Shown piece by piece: positions 52,688 to 61,638 of a stretch of 64,000 nucleotides of DNA; the first letter of the stretch is position 1, and each line of letters begins with the position of its first letter. The stretch is from an uncultured Bacteroidales bacterium (GTDB taxonomy: Bacteria; Bacteroidota; Bacteroidia; Bacteroidales; P3). The translations under genes and the position numbers were made by a program. Below the pieces are notes generated by a model. That model saw only the letters and a list, made by a program, of their open reading frames with translations, was not told where the DNA came from and searched no databases. The DNA lies in contig ONFR01000007.1 of the NCBI GenBank assembly GCA_900317125.1, forward strand, positions 1-64,000, given 5' to 3'.

Positions 52688-53185
52688 ATGAAAACGATTG
52701 AACAATATATTGAAACAGAAATGTCGGGCAAAATCGCCCGCAGAAGGAACTCATTGTTGCCTGCCTTGCTTGTACTGGCAGTAGGTGTTGGCATGTTGGT
52801 GCTGTTGAGTGCCGCCAGAATGGGCGACACACTGTCGGCCACCTGCCTGACTTTTGGCATTATCGGCACCGGCCTTGGCTTTATTCTCACTGCCATGAAC
52901 CTTTCGGGAGCCATGACCCACTTAGTTTACCTGCCTACCCACAGCCGTATGCGGGAGAGGAAGGTGTATCTAAGTGGTGACGATTACAGAGCCTTTGTGG
53001 AGGCAGCAGGCAATGGGGATTTACTGAAGCTGGCCGACCTTAGCCCTGTTGTCAGCTCCAATTCCGCAGTGCGCATTCTTGCCAGTCGCGACGGTAAATG
53101 TGTACTTTTCCAAGCCATCCGTGACCACAACGGCCACTTCGAGCCTGAGACTGAAGTGCGACTCAAATTGATAACAGAAAAATAA
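52688..53185 (+). CDS. Two-span membrane protein, second paralogue
   Basis: The 165-residue protein has two spans (about residues 24-43 and 50-72) and a soluble C-terminal domain (VYLSGDDYRAFVEAAGNG, then VRILASRDGKCVLFQAI). It begins six bases after the previous gene. The two look like a tandem duplication that has diverged. No family is recognised. Confidence 0.78.
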   Translation: MKTIEQYIETEMSGKIARRRNSLLPALLVLAVGVGMLVLLSAARMGDTLSATCLTFGIIGTGLGFILTAMNLSGAMTHLVYLPTHSRMRERKVYLSGDDYRAFVEAAGNGDLLKLADLSPVVSSNSAVRILASRDGKCVLFQAIRDHNGHFEPETEVRLKLITEK

Positions 53186-53208
53186 GCGGACGGGATTGCA
53201 TAAATGGG

Positions 53209-53240
53209 GCGAGGCCTGCAACAGTAGTTGCGGGCCTCGC
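53209..53240. terminator. Strong hairpin between convergent genes
   Basis: A 14-bp stem with one G-U pair (53209-53222 with 53227-53240) and a four-base loop has no T run. It lies between stop codons at 53185 and 53277 and could end both transcripts. Confidence 0.45.
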
Positions 53241-53276
53241 TGTATATGCGGACTATGTGTCTGCAAGGTATAGTGG

Positions 53277-55409
53277 TTACTCTTCCTCGGCAGCGGCTTC
53301 CTCGTAGGCTTTGAGAAGGGCCTGCTGGACGTCGGTGGGAACGAGTTCGTAGCTGCTGAATGTCATGGTGAAGGTACCACGGCCGGAGGTGAGGGAGCTG
53401 AGAGCGGTGCAATAGCGGTTCATCTCGGCGAGCGGGGCTTTGGCGCGGAGGGTGGTGTATTTGCCTTCGGCGTCCATGCCCATGACGATGGCGCGGCGGC
53501 CTTGGAGGTCGGTCATGACACCGCCTTGGCTCTCGGTGGGCACGGTGACGGCAACGTCGTAGATGGGCTCTTTAATCTTGGGACCTGCCAGTTTGAAGGC
53601 CTCGCGGAAGGCGGTACGGCCGGCAATCTTGAAGGCGGTTTCGTTGGAGTCGACGGGGTGCATCTTACCGTCGAAGATGTTGACGACGATGTCGCGGGCA
53701 TAGGAACCGGTGAGGGGACCCTGCTCCATCTTCTCCATGATACCTTTGAGGATGGCGGGCATGAAGCGGGCGTCGATGCTGCCGCCGACGATGCAGTTGT
53801 TGAAAACCAGTTTTCCGCCCCAGTCGAGGGTGTATTCCTGCGTGTCGCGGATGGGGTACTTGGTCTGGTTGGGCATGCCTTCGTAGTAGGGCTCGATGAG
53901 CATGTGCACCTCGCCGAACTGGCCGCTACCACCGGACTGTTTCTTGTGGCGGTACATGGCTTCAGCGCTCTTGGTGATGGTCTCGCGATAGGGGACATTG
54001 GGGGCGGTGAAGTTGACAGCCAACTTGTACTGGTTCTCGAAGTACCATTTCACGGTGTTGAGGTGGAGTTCGCCTTGGCAGCCGAGGATGACCTGGCGCA
54101 GCTCGCGGCTGTTCTCGAGCGAGAGGCTGCGGTCGGCATTGCAGAGGTCTTTGAGGGCGGCACCCACTTTCTCGTCGTCGTTGTTGTTGGCGGCTTTGAC
54201 GGCCACGGTGTAGACGGGAGTGGGGAATTCGATTTCGGTCACCACGTCGTCGGTGTTCTTAGGAGTGGTGAGGGTGTGGTTGATCTTGACGTCTTTGAGT
54301 TTGATGGTGCAGATGATGTCGCCGGCGCAGGCTTTCTCAATACGCTGGCGGTCTTTACCGCTGCACACGAGTACCTGGCTGACGCGCTCCTTGCTCTGGT
54401 TGCAGGAGTTGATGACATCCTGAGCTTCGGCCAGCTCGCCGTCGTAGATGCGGAGATAGGTGATTTCGCCGAGGTTCTTGTCCTTTGCGCTCTTGAAGGC
54501 GAAGGCAACGGTGGGGTTGGCGGAGTCGCACTTGAGTTCTTTGCCGGCAACGGTTTTCTTGCATTCGGCTACCTCGTTGGGGGCGGGAACGTTCTGGCTG
54601 ATGAATTCGAGCAGGCGTCCGACACCCATGTTCTCCTTGGCGGAGGTGCAGAGGATGGGGAAGAGGTCGCGTTTGTCGATAGCGAGTTTCAGGGCCTTGG
54701 TGAGTTCTTCGGCAGTGAGGTCGCCGTTCTCGAAGTATTTCTCCATCAGTTCGTCGTCAGCGGCGGCAGCTTCTTCGACCAGGGCCATGCGCATTTCGGC
54801 AGCCCTGTCGGCATAGGAGGCGGGAATTTCTTCTTCGGTGGCTTTGCCGTCCTTGAAGGTGTACATCTTGTTGCTGACGATGTCAACTATCTGGTTGAAT
54901 CCCAGTCCGGGATTGGTGGGGAACTGGAGGACGGTGCATTTGCCGCCAAAGAAGTCCTTGAGTTGGTTGACGCTGTCGTCGAAGTTAGCCTTTTCGGCGT
55001 CGAGGTGGTTGACGACAAAGATCATCGGAGTGCCGAGTTTGGTGGAGTAGCGGTAGGCCACTTCGGTGCCGACTTCGACACCGCTCTGGGCGTTGACCAC
55101 GACAACGGCGGCTTCGACTACGTTGAGGGCTGCGGCCAGCTCGCCTTGGTAGTCGGCGAAGCCGGGGACATCGAGGATGTTGATTTTCTTGCCACCGAAT
55201 TCGGTGTACATGAGGGAGGTCTCGACGCTGTATTTGCGGTCGAGCTCGATGTCGCGATAGTCGCTGATGGTGTTCTTAGTGTCTACGCTGCCGCGGCGGT
55301 TGATGAGGCCGCCACAGAAGGCCATGGCTTCGGCCATGGAGGTCTTGCCCGATTTGGCACCGCCCACGAGGGCGATGTTGCGGATGTCGGATGTCTGGTA
55401 TACTTTCAT
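53277..55409 (-). CDS. Elongation factor G-like GTPase
   Basis: The 710-residue protein has the five-domain plan of EF-G but is a divergent paralogue. G1 is GGAKSGKTS (16-24), G3 DVPGFADY and G4 NHLDAEK, where canonical EF-G has GHxDxGKT, DTPGHVDF and NKxD. Domain IV shows KKQSGGSGQFGEVHM. Bacteroidota usually have a second normal fusA; the role of this paralogue is not settled. It has its own promoter and stands alone. Confidence 0.9.
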   Translation of the reverse strand: MKVYQTSDIRNIALVGGAKSGKTSMAEAMAFCGGLINRRGSVDTKNTISDYRDIELDRKYSVETSLMYTEFGGKKINILDVPGFADYQGELAAALNVVEAAVVVVNAQSGVEVGTEVAYRYSTKLGTPMIFVVNHLDAEKANFDDSVNQLKDFFGGKCTVLQFPTNPGLGFNQIVDIVSNKMYTFKDGKATEEEIPASYADRAAEMRMALVEEAAAADDELMEKYFENGDLTAEELTKALKLAIDKRDLFPILCTSAKENMGVGRLLEFISQNVPAPNEVAECKKTVAGKELKCDSANPTVAFAFKSAKDKNLGEITYLRIYDGELAEAQDVINSCNQSKERVSQVLVCSGKDRQRIEKACAGDIICTIKLKDVKINHTLTTPKNTDDVVTEIEFPTPVYTVAVKAANNNDDEKVGAALKDLCNADRSLSLENSRELRQVILGCQGELHLNTVKWYFENQYKLAVNFTAPNVPYRETITKSAEAMYRHKKQSGGSGQFGEVHMLIEPYYEGMPNQTKYPIRDTQEYTLDWGGKLVFNNCIVGGSIDARFMPAILKGIMEKMEQGPLTGSYARDIVVNIFDGKMHPVDSNETAFKIAGRTAFREAFKLAGPKIKEPIYDVAVTVPTESQGGVMTDLQGRRAIVMGMDAEGKYTTLRAKAPLAEMNRYCTALSSLTSGRGTFTMTFSSYELVPTDVQQALLKAYEEAAAEEE

Positions 55410-55521
55410 GTTGTTATTTTATTTTGTTATTTATTTCTATGTATAAGGGTATTCTGTAAGCCAATGAGGATGAGCGTCTTATTGGCTTGCTGGGTGCTTT
55501 TCCACCGAAAATACCGAATGG

Positions 55522-55529
55522 CAAAGATA
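55522..55529 (-). promoter_or_regulatory. Promoter -7 box of the EF-G-like gene
   Basis: TATCTTTG, minus strand, about 110 bases before the ATG. Confidence 0.5.
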
Positions 55530-55594
55530 CAAATAAATTTGAAAATAATGAAATAAAATGTGTGTGAAATAATGAAATATCAAAAAAATAGTAG

Positions 55595-55602
55595 TACTTT
55601 TG
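55595..55602 (+). promoter_or_regulatory. Promoter -7 box of the flippase gene
   Basis: TACTTTTG fits TAnnTTTG, 95 bases before the ATG at 55698. Confidence 0.45.
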
Positions 55603-55697
55603 CAAATCAATACGAAGTTGAAAATTGAAAAAAGAGCATTGAAGATGAACAAGGTGTGAATGCTGGAAAGTGTTCAGGCCATTGGGCTTAGAGAAAA

Positions 55698-57230
55698 ATG
55701 GGAGTCATTGCAAAGCAAAGTATAAAAGGGGCCCTCGCCAATTATCTGGGGGTACTGATAGGAGCAGTCACCACGTTTTTTGTGGTGACGGACTTGCTCA
55801 CCCGGGAGGAAATCGGCCTGACAAGGGTGATGGTGGATGCGGCGATGCTTTTTGCCGGTCTGGCACAGCTGGGTACGAACTCGTCGATACTTAGGTTTTA
55901 TCCACGTTTCCACACCCCCGATAATCCCGAGTTGCGCGACCACGGTTTCTTCGGTTGGACGTTGTTGCTCCCTCTGGCAGGCTTCTCTATCCTGGCGGTG
56001 CTCTTTTTCATTTTCAAGGACAATATCGTGGCTTACTATGCCGAGGAGGCTCCGCTACTGGTGGATTTTGCCTACCTGCTACTGCCGCTTACCTTCTTTG
56101 TGCTGTATATGACGGTGTTCGAGACGAATGCCAGTGTGCTGCTGCATATCGCCCTGCCGAAGTTTGTGCGTGAGGTGCTTATCAGGGTGTTGAATCTCGT
56201 TGCCTATCTGCTTTATGGTTTCAGGGTGATAGAGCTTGACTTGTTTGTGATACTCTTCTGCTCCTCGTATGCAGTGGCGATGATAGTCAACTTCGTTTAT
56301 CTTCTGTCGCTGGGACGGGTGACGTTCAAGCCCGACTGGCATTTTGTCGACAAAGGGTTGCTGCGCGAGGTGGGGGTCTACACTCTCTTTATGACTGCCA
56401 CCGTGCTGGCAGGCAATATCAAACTGTTCAATTCCATCTTCCTCGCCAAGGAAAGCCTTGTTGCTGCCGGAATCTATACAATAGCCTGCTATATCGCCAA
56501 TGTGGTGGAAATTCCCTACCGCTCGCTGGGAGCCATTTCCAGCCCGATTATCTCGAAAGCCGTGGCGGCGGACGATATGTGCGAAGTGAACAGGCTGGGG
56601 CAGCAGGTGTCCCTGCATCAGCTGTTGGTGGCCTGTATGCTGCTATTCTTTATCTGGATAAACCTCACGCCTTTGTTTGCACTGATTCCCAATGGGGAGG
56701 ATTATGTGTCGGGGATGGGTGTGGTACTGTTCCTCGGTATGGCGAATATCCTAAACTCCACCCTCAGCATCGCGACCAACATCCTTAATTTTTCGAAGTA
56801 TTTTGCCTATTCGTTCCTCTTCATCTCGCTGCTCACGGCTGCGGCCATCACACTGAACATATTGTTTATCCCCATGTGGGGAGTCACCGGTTCGGCATGT
56901 GCCACACTGGTGGCCTATATCGTCTATTTTGTCCCGCTACTGACGATGCTTTGGGTGCGGCTCAGGGTAACCCTCTTCAGCCGCAAGCAGTTGGGCGTTC
57001 TGTTGCTAACGGTTGCGTTGTTCGCCCTCAACGCCCTTTGGGAATGGCTTGTCTCGCCCTTGTTCCTGCGTCTGGGAACAGGCATCGCGGTCGTGATAGT
57101 TCAGGCCTTGGTCCGCACATCAGTCTTTGCTGTAGTGGTCACAGTGGCTGTGCGTAAACTCGACATCTCCCCCGAAGTAAACTCCATTATCGAGAGGATT
57201 CCGGGCATCAGACGCAAACGCAGCAACTAA
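55698..57230 (+). CDS. Lipid-linked oligosaccharide flippase, MATE/Wzx-like
   Basis: The 510-residue protein has about 14 membrane spans and the N-terminal motif KGALANYLGVLIG, as in the oligosaccharide flippase (MOP) superfamily. Long polysaccharide precursor lipids are moved across the inner membrane by such proteins. It stands alone, without glycosyltransferases nearby, which suggests a housekeeping substrate rather than a capsule locus. Confidence 0.88.
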   Translation: MGVIAKQSIKGALANYLGVLIGAVTTFFVVTDLLTREEIGLTRVMVDAAMLFAGLAQLGTNSSILRFYPRFHTPDNPELRDHGFFGWTLLLPLAGFSILAVLFFIFKDNIVAYYAEEAPLLVDFAYLLLPLTFFVLYMTVFETNASVLLHIALPKFVREVLIRVLNLVAYLLYGFRVIELDLFVILFCSSYAVAMIVNFVYLLSLGRVTFKPDWHFVDKGLLREVGVYTLFMTATVLAGNIKLFNSIFLAKESLVAAGIYTIACYIANVVEIPYRSLGAISSPIISKAVAADDMCEVNRLGQQVSLHQLLVACMLLFFIWINLTPLFALIPNGEDYVSGMGVVLFLGMANILNSTLSIATNILNFSKYFAYSFLFISLLTAAAITLNILFIPMWGVTGSACATLVAYIVYFVPLLTMLWVRLRVTLFSRKQLGVLLLTVALFALNALWEWLVSPLFLRLGTGIAVVIVQALVRTSVFAVVVTVAVRKLDISPEVNSIIERIPGIRRKRSN

Positions 57231-57396
57231 CACATTCCTTGGTTTATGCAGATGTCGGAAGCGTTCAACGCCTCCCGACAGGAAGAGCCTACACAAAGAC
57301 GTCATTTTTTTGGGGGGACTAATTATCTTATCATTCCCCCATCTGAAAATTGAACCGTAATCTTTTCCGTTATGTGAACACAGGGTCATGTAGATG

Positions 57397-57426
57397 AACC
57401 CCTATTGGGGTTATAGTTTTTTTAGG
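57397..57426 (+). terminator. Terminator downstream of the flippase gene
   Basis: AACCCC/GGGGTT stem (57397-57402 with 57407-57412), then ATAG and seven Ts. Confidence 0.65.
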
Positions 57427-57433
57427 GAGGGAT

Positions 57434-57463
57434 AAAAAAAGAGACCCGTTGCTGGGTCTCTTT
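57434..57463 (-). terminator. tRNA-Cys terminator
   Basis: On the minus strand a 10-bp stem (AAAGAGACCC/GGGTCTCTTT, 57454-57463 with 57438-57447) is followed by a T run, nine bases after the tRNA. Confidence 0.85.
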
Positions 57464-57471
57464 AGAATTTG

Positions 57472-57542
57472 AGGTCGCTTCCGGATTTGAACCGGAGTAG
57501 CAGGTTTTGCAGACCTGTGCCTAGCCCCTCGGCCAAACGACC
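57472..57542 (-). tRNA. tRNA-Cys, anticodon GCA
   Basis: The 71-base cloverleaf is complete. The acceptor GGTCGTT pairs with AGCGACC (one G-U). The anticodon stem CAGGT/ACCTG holds loop CTGCAAA with anticodon GCA. The T arm is TCCGG-TTCAAAT-CCGGA. The discriminator is U73, as expected for Cys. CCA is not encoded. Its promoter and terminator flank it tightly. Confidence 0.97.
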
Positions 57543-57564
57543 TTTTTGCCTTTAAAAGCGTTTG

Positions 57565-57595
57565 CAAAAGTACGAAGATTTTCTCATTCGGCAAA
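57565..57595 (-). promoter_or_regulatory. Canonical promoter of tRNA-Cys
   Basis: The minus strand has TTTG (57592-57595), 19 bases, then TACTTTTG (57565-57572), 22 bases before the tRNA. This is the best full -33/-7 match in the window. Confidence 0.8.
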
Positions 57596-57794
57596 ATTTT
57601 TTTTGCTTTTTCATCGCGATGTGTTGGTTGTGTGATGATTATCTATTCGCTTCAATGGCTTTTTACGGCTTTTTTCTTGTTCTTTTTATCCCTTTTTCCC
57701 AATTTTTGACCATGCTTTGAGTGGATTCTTTCCACTTTTGCTTGCAAGTGATTCATATTCCATATAATGGACTGATGGTTGGTAATTCCGATTC

Positions 57795-58604
57795 TCAGCG
57801 TTTCAAAAACTTAATGTCGCGGGCGTCGATAAGGCCATATTGGAGGGCTTTGGCGATACGTGCCCCGGACTTGTTGACGATGTCGAGCTTGCGCGACAGG
57901 TCTTTCTGGCGCTCTTGGATGTTTTTGTCGGTCTCGTTGAGGGTGGCGGCAATCTCGGAGGCGGTGCATCCGGCGGCCTCTAGCAATAGCAACTGCCGTT
58001 CGGTGTCGCTGATAATGATGTCGTTTCGGTGCAGTGAGGCGTTGTTGAGGTACAACTCTGCGGCTTCTTTGATGGTGAGCATGACGGGGTAGTTGAAGTA
58101 GTATTTCTCTCCCCGTTCGAGCGACTCGATGGCTCGCAGCACATTTTCCACCGAGAAGCCGCCGGCAGCGTTCTTGCTGACGAAAGCCTGGGCTCCGTGT
58201 TGCAGCGATTCGAACACCACGCGTGCAATCTCCAGCATGCGCTCGTGACGGTTGCCCTCGCTGGGCAGGGGGTTGTCGAAACGGCCGGAGAGGATGGCTA
58301 TCTTGATGTTTGGATATTTTTGGTGAATCCTGTCTGCCAAGAATATACCGCCGGTGGGCTCTCCTTGGAACTCCATGTCGACGAGCACATAGTCCGGCAT
58401 TTCGTGGGTGGCAGGGCTGTCGAGGGCGGCCATCAGCTGTGCCCCATTGGCATAGGTGTCCAGCACGGTCACGCTGCGGTATTCTATCTCTCCGTCGTCG
58501 TTCATGCCGCATGCTATATTGGCGGGCTGGCTGTTGAGTTCGGTCTTGAGGGCCTTGCGTATGATGGGCTCATCGTCGACAATGATGATTTTAATGGGTT
58601 CCAT
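57795..58604 (-). CDS. Response regulator with C-terminal HTH
   Basis: The 269-residue protein has a receiver domain (VDDE at 9-12, phosphoacceptor Asp76 in YVLVDMEF) and a C-terminal helix-turn-helix (TASEIAATLNETDKNIQERQ) of the LuxR-like type. The receiver has a longer alpha2-beta region than usual (GMNDDGEIEYRS). It lies 11 bases after the histidine kinase gene and forms a two-component pair with it. Confidence 0.88.
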   Translation of the reverse strand: MEPIKIIIVDDEPIIRKALKTELNSQPANIACGMNDDGEIEYRSVTVLDTYANGAQLMAALDSPATHEMPDYVLVDMEFQGEPTGGIFLADRIHQKYPNIKIAILSGRFDNPLPSEGNRHERMLEIARVVFESLQHGAQAFVSKNAAGGFSVENVLRAIESLERGEKYYFNYPVMLTIKEAAELYLNNASLHRNDIIISDTERQLLLLEAAGCTASEIAATLNETDKNIQERQKDLSRKLDIVNKSGARIAKALQYGLIDARDIKFLKR

Positions 58605-58615
58605 AGTTGTGAGTG

Positions 58616-60817
58616 TCAGTTATTGTTGTTCTTAATGCGCCAGGGGTACGGCTTCCAGCCCTCGTTGCCGCTGCCTGCCAGCAGACAATGGAAGGTGCTG
58701 CCCTGTCCGGGTTCGCTTTCGGCCCAGATACGGCATCCGCGGAGGGTGTTGTCGTCGTGGCGTTTGATGATATACTTGCACAGTATCAATCCGAAACCGG
58801 TGCCGTGAGAGGCGTTGGGGTCGGTGTCGGGTTGCACCTTCTTATCGGCACGGAACAGGTTCTCCAAAGTCTCGCTGTCCATGCCTGTGCCGGTGTCCGC
58901 CACTTCGATGTGGACAAAACGGCTGTCGGCATCGTACACCTCGGCAAGGACGGTGACTTTGCCCGCAGCAGTGTGTTGCAAGGCGTTATTCACCAGATTG
59001 CGGATGAGGATTTCGGTCAGTTGCTTGTCGCCCTGCACGTTGATGGTGGTGGGGTAGAAGACAAGGTCGACGTCGGGGTGCAGTCTTACGCACGACGCAG
59101 CAACGTTGTCGAACACCTCTCCCAGTGCGAAGACCGAGCTTTGAAACTGCAATCCGCTGGGGATGGAAAGATTGGTCCAGTTCTTTATGTTGGCAAAGGT
59201 GCGTAGGAGTTGGTCCAGCACTTCTTGCCGCATTTCGGGGCTGAGGCTCTTGTTGGTGAGGTAGGAGAGGAAAGGATTGATGTCGTGCCGCAATACCGAG
59301 AGGCAGGTCTCCACGTTGGCAATACGTTCAATATCTTGCTGTTTGGCCTGCTGCAGAGCTTTCTTCTCCCGTCGCAGCACCCTCGAGCGGTGCCGTAACA
59401 ACATCACCAGCACCGTCAACACCACGAGCGACACGGCACCCACGACGATGGTGAGAATATAGTAGCGGTTGCGGGTCTCGGACTGGAAGAGGCGGTCCTG
59501 CAGCATCAAGTCGGCACTTTCGTTGCGGCCAATTAAGTCCAGTAACTCCATCTCGCGGCTGTACCAGCGTGTGTTGTCCTCGGCCGATGAGGAGTAGCCC
59601 ATCCGTATCAAACCGTCGTAGAGCATCGACTCGAACTTCGGAGCCATGCCGTCATGCCAGGTGGTGTCGTCCAGCGCCATAGAGTAATAGGCGTAGGCTT
59701 GGTCGTAAGCACCGACATGCAGGCAGAACTCAGCCGCTGCCACCACGGCACCCAGGTGTTGATAAGGATCCACGGTCTGGAAGAAAAGGTCGGTCGACAC
59801 TTCAAACATGCTCAGCCCATAGTCCGGTGCCGCCAGCGTGGTGTCGGTGGGAAGGACTTTCTGTGTCAGCTGTATCAGTCTGTCCAGTTTTTTGCGGCAA
59901 TGCGGGTCGGAGATGTATGTCTGGCGCTGGATATTTGTGTCGGCCGCGATAAAGGCTTGTAGCTGGAAGACATTGGCCAAGTGGTAAATGCAGCCCTGCC
60001 CGGGGATGGAGAGCAGCTTGGCGTTGTCGGCCAGATAATCGTATGCCTTGCCCAGCAGTCGGGGGTCGCTGCCCGATGCCGCTGCCAGACGGTAGTAGCT
60101 GTGGGCCAGCGCGTAGTTCAACGACATGTCCTCGGCATAGTCGCACTTCAGCCCTTGGCGTGCCATCTCCACCTCTTCCAACAGCGCCCTCAAGTCCGCT
60201 TTGGTATCAGCTGAAAGGGTAGTGCCCGACGACGAAGCCATGGCGCTGTTGCGGTAGTGGTAGTTCAGCGTCAGCGAGGTGATGAAATACTCCATCTGGG
60301 CGAAGGAATAGAGGTAATTGTCGGGCTGGCGCTTGAGCACCTTCGACTGGTTGATGTCGTACAGCAGCTGGTACGAGTCGGCGATGCGGCAGCTGCGCTG
60401 CAGCAGTCTCACCTGCATCAGTTGGGCGATAACGCGCTCCACCTCGGCATTGCGGTGCAACGAGTGCTTCCAACGGGCGGCGGGTCCTTCCGCCACGGCC
60501 ATTACGCTGTCGGTATAGGCTGCCGCCGAGTCGTGTTCCGCCACCATATAATAGCCAAAGGCAAGACTGTTGTATGCCCTCATCAGGCCGTCGTGATAGT
60601 CTGGCAGCGAGTCACGCACGAGGTCGACAGCGCGGTAGGCGCAGTCTATGGACAGGCGGGGGTCGTCAAACCGGTTCATGAAAGCCCCCTTGTTCAATCG
60701 GTCGATGCGAGCACGCAGACGCAAATCAACCCTGCCGTCCGGGTGGTCATTGCCGCACCCGGCGGCTACGGCAATGCACATTGCCAGCACCATAGTCCGC
60801 CATAACGAGCCTTTCAT
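58616..60817 (-). CDS. Sensor histidine kinase with TPR-like periplasmic sensor
   Basis: The 733-residue protein begins with a lipoprotein-like signal (MVLAMCIAVAAGC). A ~430-residue periplasmic sensor of TPR-type helices follows, then one span (about residues 450-475), a His box LSVLRHDINPFLSYL with the phosphorylated His, and an ATPase domain with LVNNALQH, VADTGTGMD and HGTGFGLILCKYI. It probably phosphorylates the regulator at 57795. The Met at 60817 lies nine bases after its promoter box; the frame upstream is open but lacks a signal. Confidence 0.9.
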   Translation of the reverse strand: MKGSLWRTMVLAMCIAVAAGCGNDHPDGRVDLRLRARIDRLNKGAFMNRFDDPRLSIDCAYRAVDLVRDSLPDYHDGLMRAYNSLAFGYYMVAEHDSAAAYTDSVMAVAEGPAARWKHSLHRNAEVERVIAQLMQVRLLQRSCRIADSYQLLYDINQSKVLKRQPDNYLYSFAQMEYFITSLTLNYHYRNSAMASSSGTTLSADTKADLRALLEEVEMARQGLKCDYAEDMSLNYALAHSYYRLAAASGSDPRLLGKAYDYLADNAKLLSIPGQGCIYHLANVFQLQAFIAADTNIQRQTYISDPHCRKKLDRLIQLTQKVLPTDTTLAAPDYGLSMFEVSTDLFFQTVDPYQHLGAVVAAAEFCLHVGAYDQAYAYYSMALDDTTWHDGMAPKFESMLYDGLIRMGYSSSAEDNTRWYSREMELLDLIGRNESADLMLQDRLFQSETRNRYYILTIVVGAVSLVVLTVLVMLLRHRSRVLRREKKALQQAKQQDIERIANVETCLSVLRHDINPFLSYLTNKSLSPEMRQEVLDQLLRTFANIKNWTNLSIPSGLQFQSSVFALGEVFDNVAASCVRLHPDVDLVFYPTTINVQGDKQLTEILIRNLVNNALQHTAAGKVTVLAEVYDADSRFVHIEVADTGTGMDSETLENLFRADKKVQPDTDPNASHGTGFGLILCKYIIKRHDDNTLRGCRIWAESEPGQGSTFHCLLAGSGNEGWKPYPWRIKNNNN

Positions 60818-60826
60818 ATCGAAATG

Positions 60827-60834
60827 CAAAAGTA
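60827..60834 (-). promoter_or_regulatory. Promoter -7 box of the kinase gene, 9 bases from the ATG
   Basis: TACTTTTG, minus strand, ends nine bases before the start codon. Confidence 0.55.
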
Positions 60835-60939
60835 CGAAAAAAACTCTATATATAAAGAATATATGTTGCAGCAGTGCCCCGAACCCCTTTATAAACCATC
60901 CCAAGCAACAGGCCATCCGCTAGGGGAGTGATGTTCGTT

Positions 60940-61056
60940 TCGTCGTTCGGTCTTTCTGATTTGCATCCTATTACTCTCCTTATTCGATTGTTTCTCGATA
61001 TGTATGACGGGTAACGAGCGGATAACGATGCTGGATGAATCCTGGATTGAACGACG
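60940..61056. repeat. Intergenic inverted-end element, copy C
   Basis: CGTCGTTC (60941-60948) pairs with GAACGACG (61049-61056). TATGACGGGTAACGA and GATAACGATGCTGGA match copy B. It sits between divergent genes. Confidence 0.7.
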
Positions 61057-61131
61057 TCACTATTGATTAGGTTCAGCGTTAAAAAAATTGATGATTGAGC
61101 GGATTTTTTTCTCACATTGAAAAATAAGTGT

Positions 61132-61139
61132 TATATTTG
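61132..61139 (+). promoter_or_regulatory. Promoter -7 box of the 61164 gene
   Basis: TATATTTG, 24 bases before the ATG. Confidence 0.55.
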
Positions 61140-61163
61140 CAGATACATTAATATTATACTACT

Positions 61164-61604
61164 ATGGAAGAAAATGAAGTTATGCTATTGAAGAATAGCA
61201 AGATGTATGTGACCCGAGTAGGGAGATGGATGAATGTTTTTTCCATTCTCTCAGTGATTGTGATGCTCCTTTTAGCCGCTGGCGGCATTGTAATGCTCTT
61301 TGTCAGCAATATGCTTGACGAATCTACACCTTATTATTTGGACAATATCCTGGGCCTTGCAGGTGTCGGCGTGATTATCGGTGCCGGAGCTATCATCCCC
61401 GCAGTGGTTTACATGCGCCGTGCCGTTCGCATGGCTAAACAGGTGAAGGTCAGTCAGGAACTGTATCCCATAGTGAATTTCCTGCGCGAGAATCGGAAAC
61501 TGTGGCACTACCTCTCGGTAGTGTTGATTTTAGTGGTGATAGCCGCAGCCATAGGTCTGTTGCTTTCGGCCATCTATCTCCTGCCCATGGTGCAAGGGAT
61601 GTAG
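61164..61604 (+). CDS. Three- to four-span membrane protein of unknown function
   Basis: The 146-residue protein has spans near 24-50, 63-83 and 116-142, with a basic loop (YMRRAVRMAKQVKVSQ). It resembles DUF5362-type Bacteroidetes membrane proteins, recalled without a search. It lies 34 bases before nadB, so the two may be co-transcribed. Confidence 0.75.
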   Translation: MEENEVMLLKNSKMYVTRVGRWMNVFSILSVIVMLLLAAGGIVMLFVSNMLDESTPYYLDNILGLAGVGVIIGAGAIIPAVVYMRRAVRMAKQVKVSQELYPIVNFLRENRKLWHYLSVVLILVVIAAAIGLLLSAIYLLPMVQGM

Positions 61605-61638
61605 TTCGAGTGTCCAGTATCTGATTTAGTAAGGCAAG

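Noticed and set aside
53502..55556. 684-codon plus-strand frame opposite the EF-G-like gene
   Set aside because: It is a mirror of strong codon bias in the real gene, with valine/glycine-rich text and no family motif.
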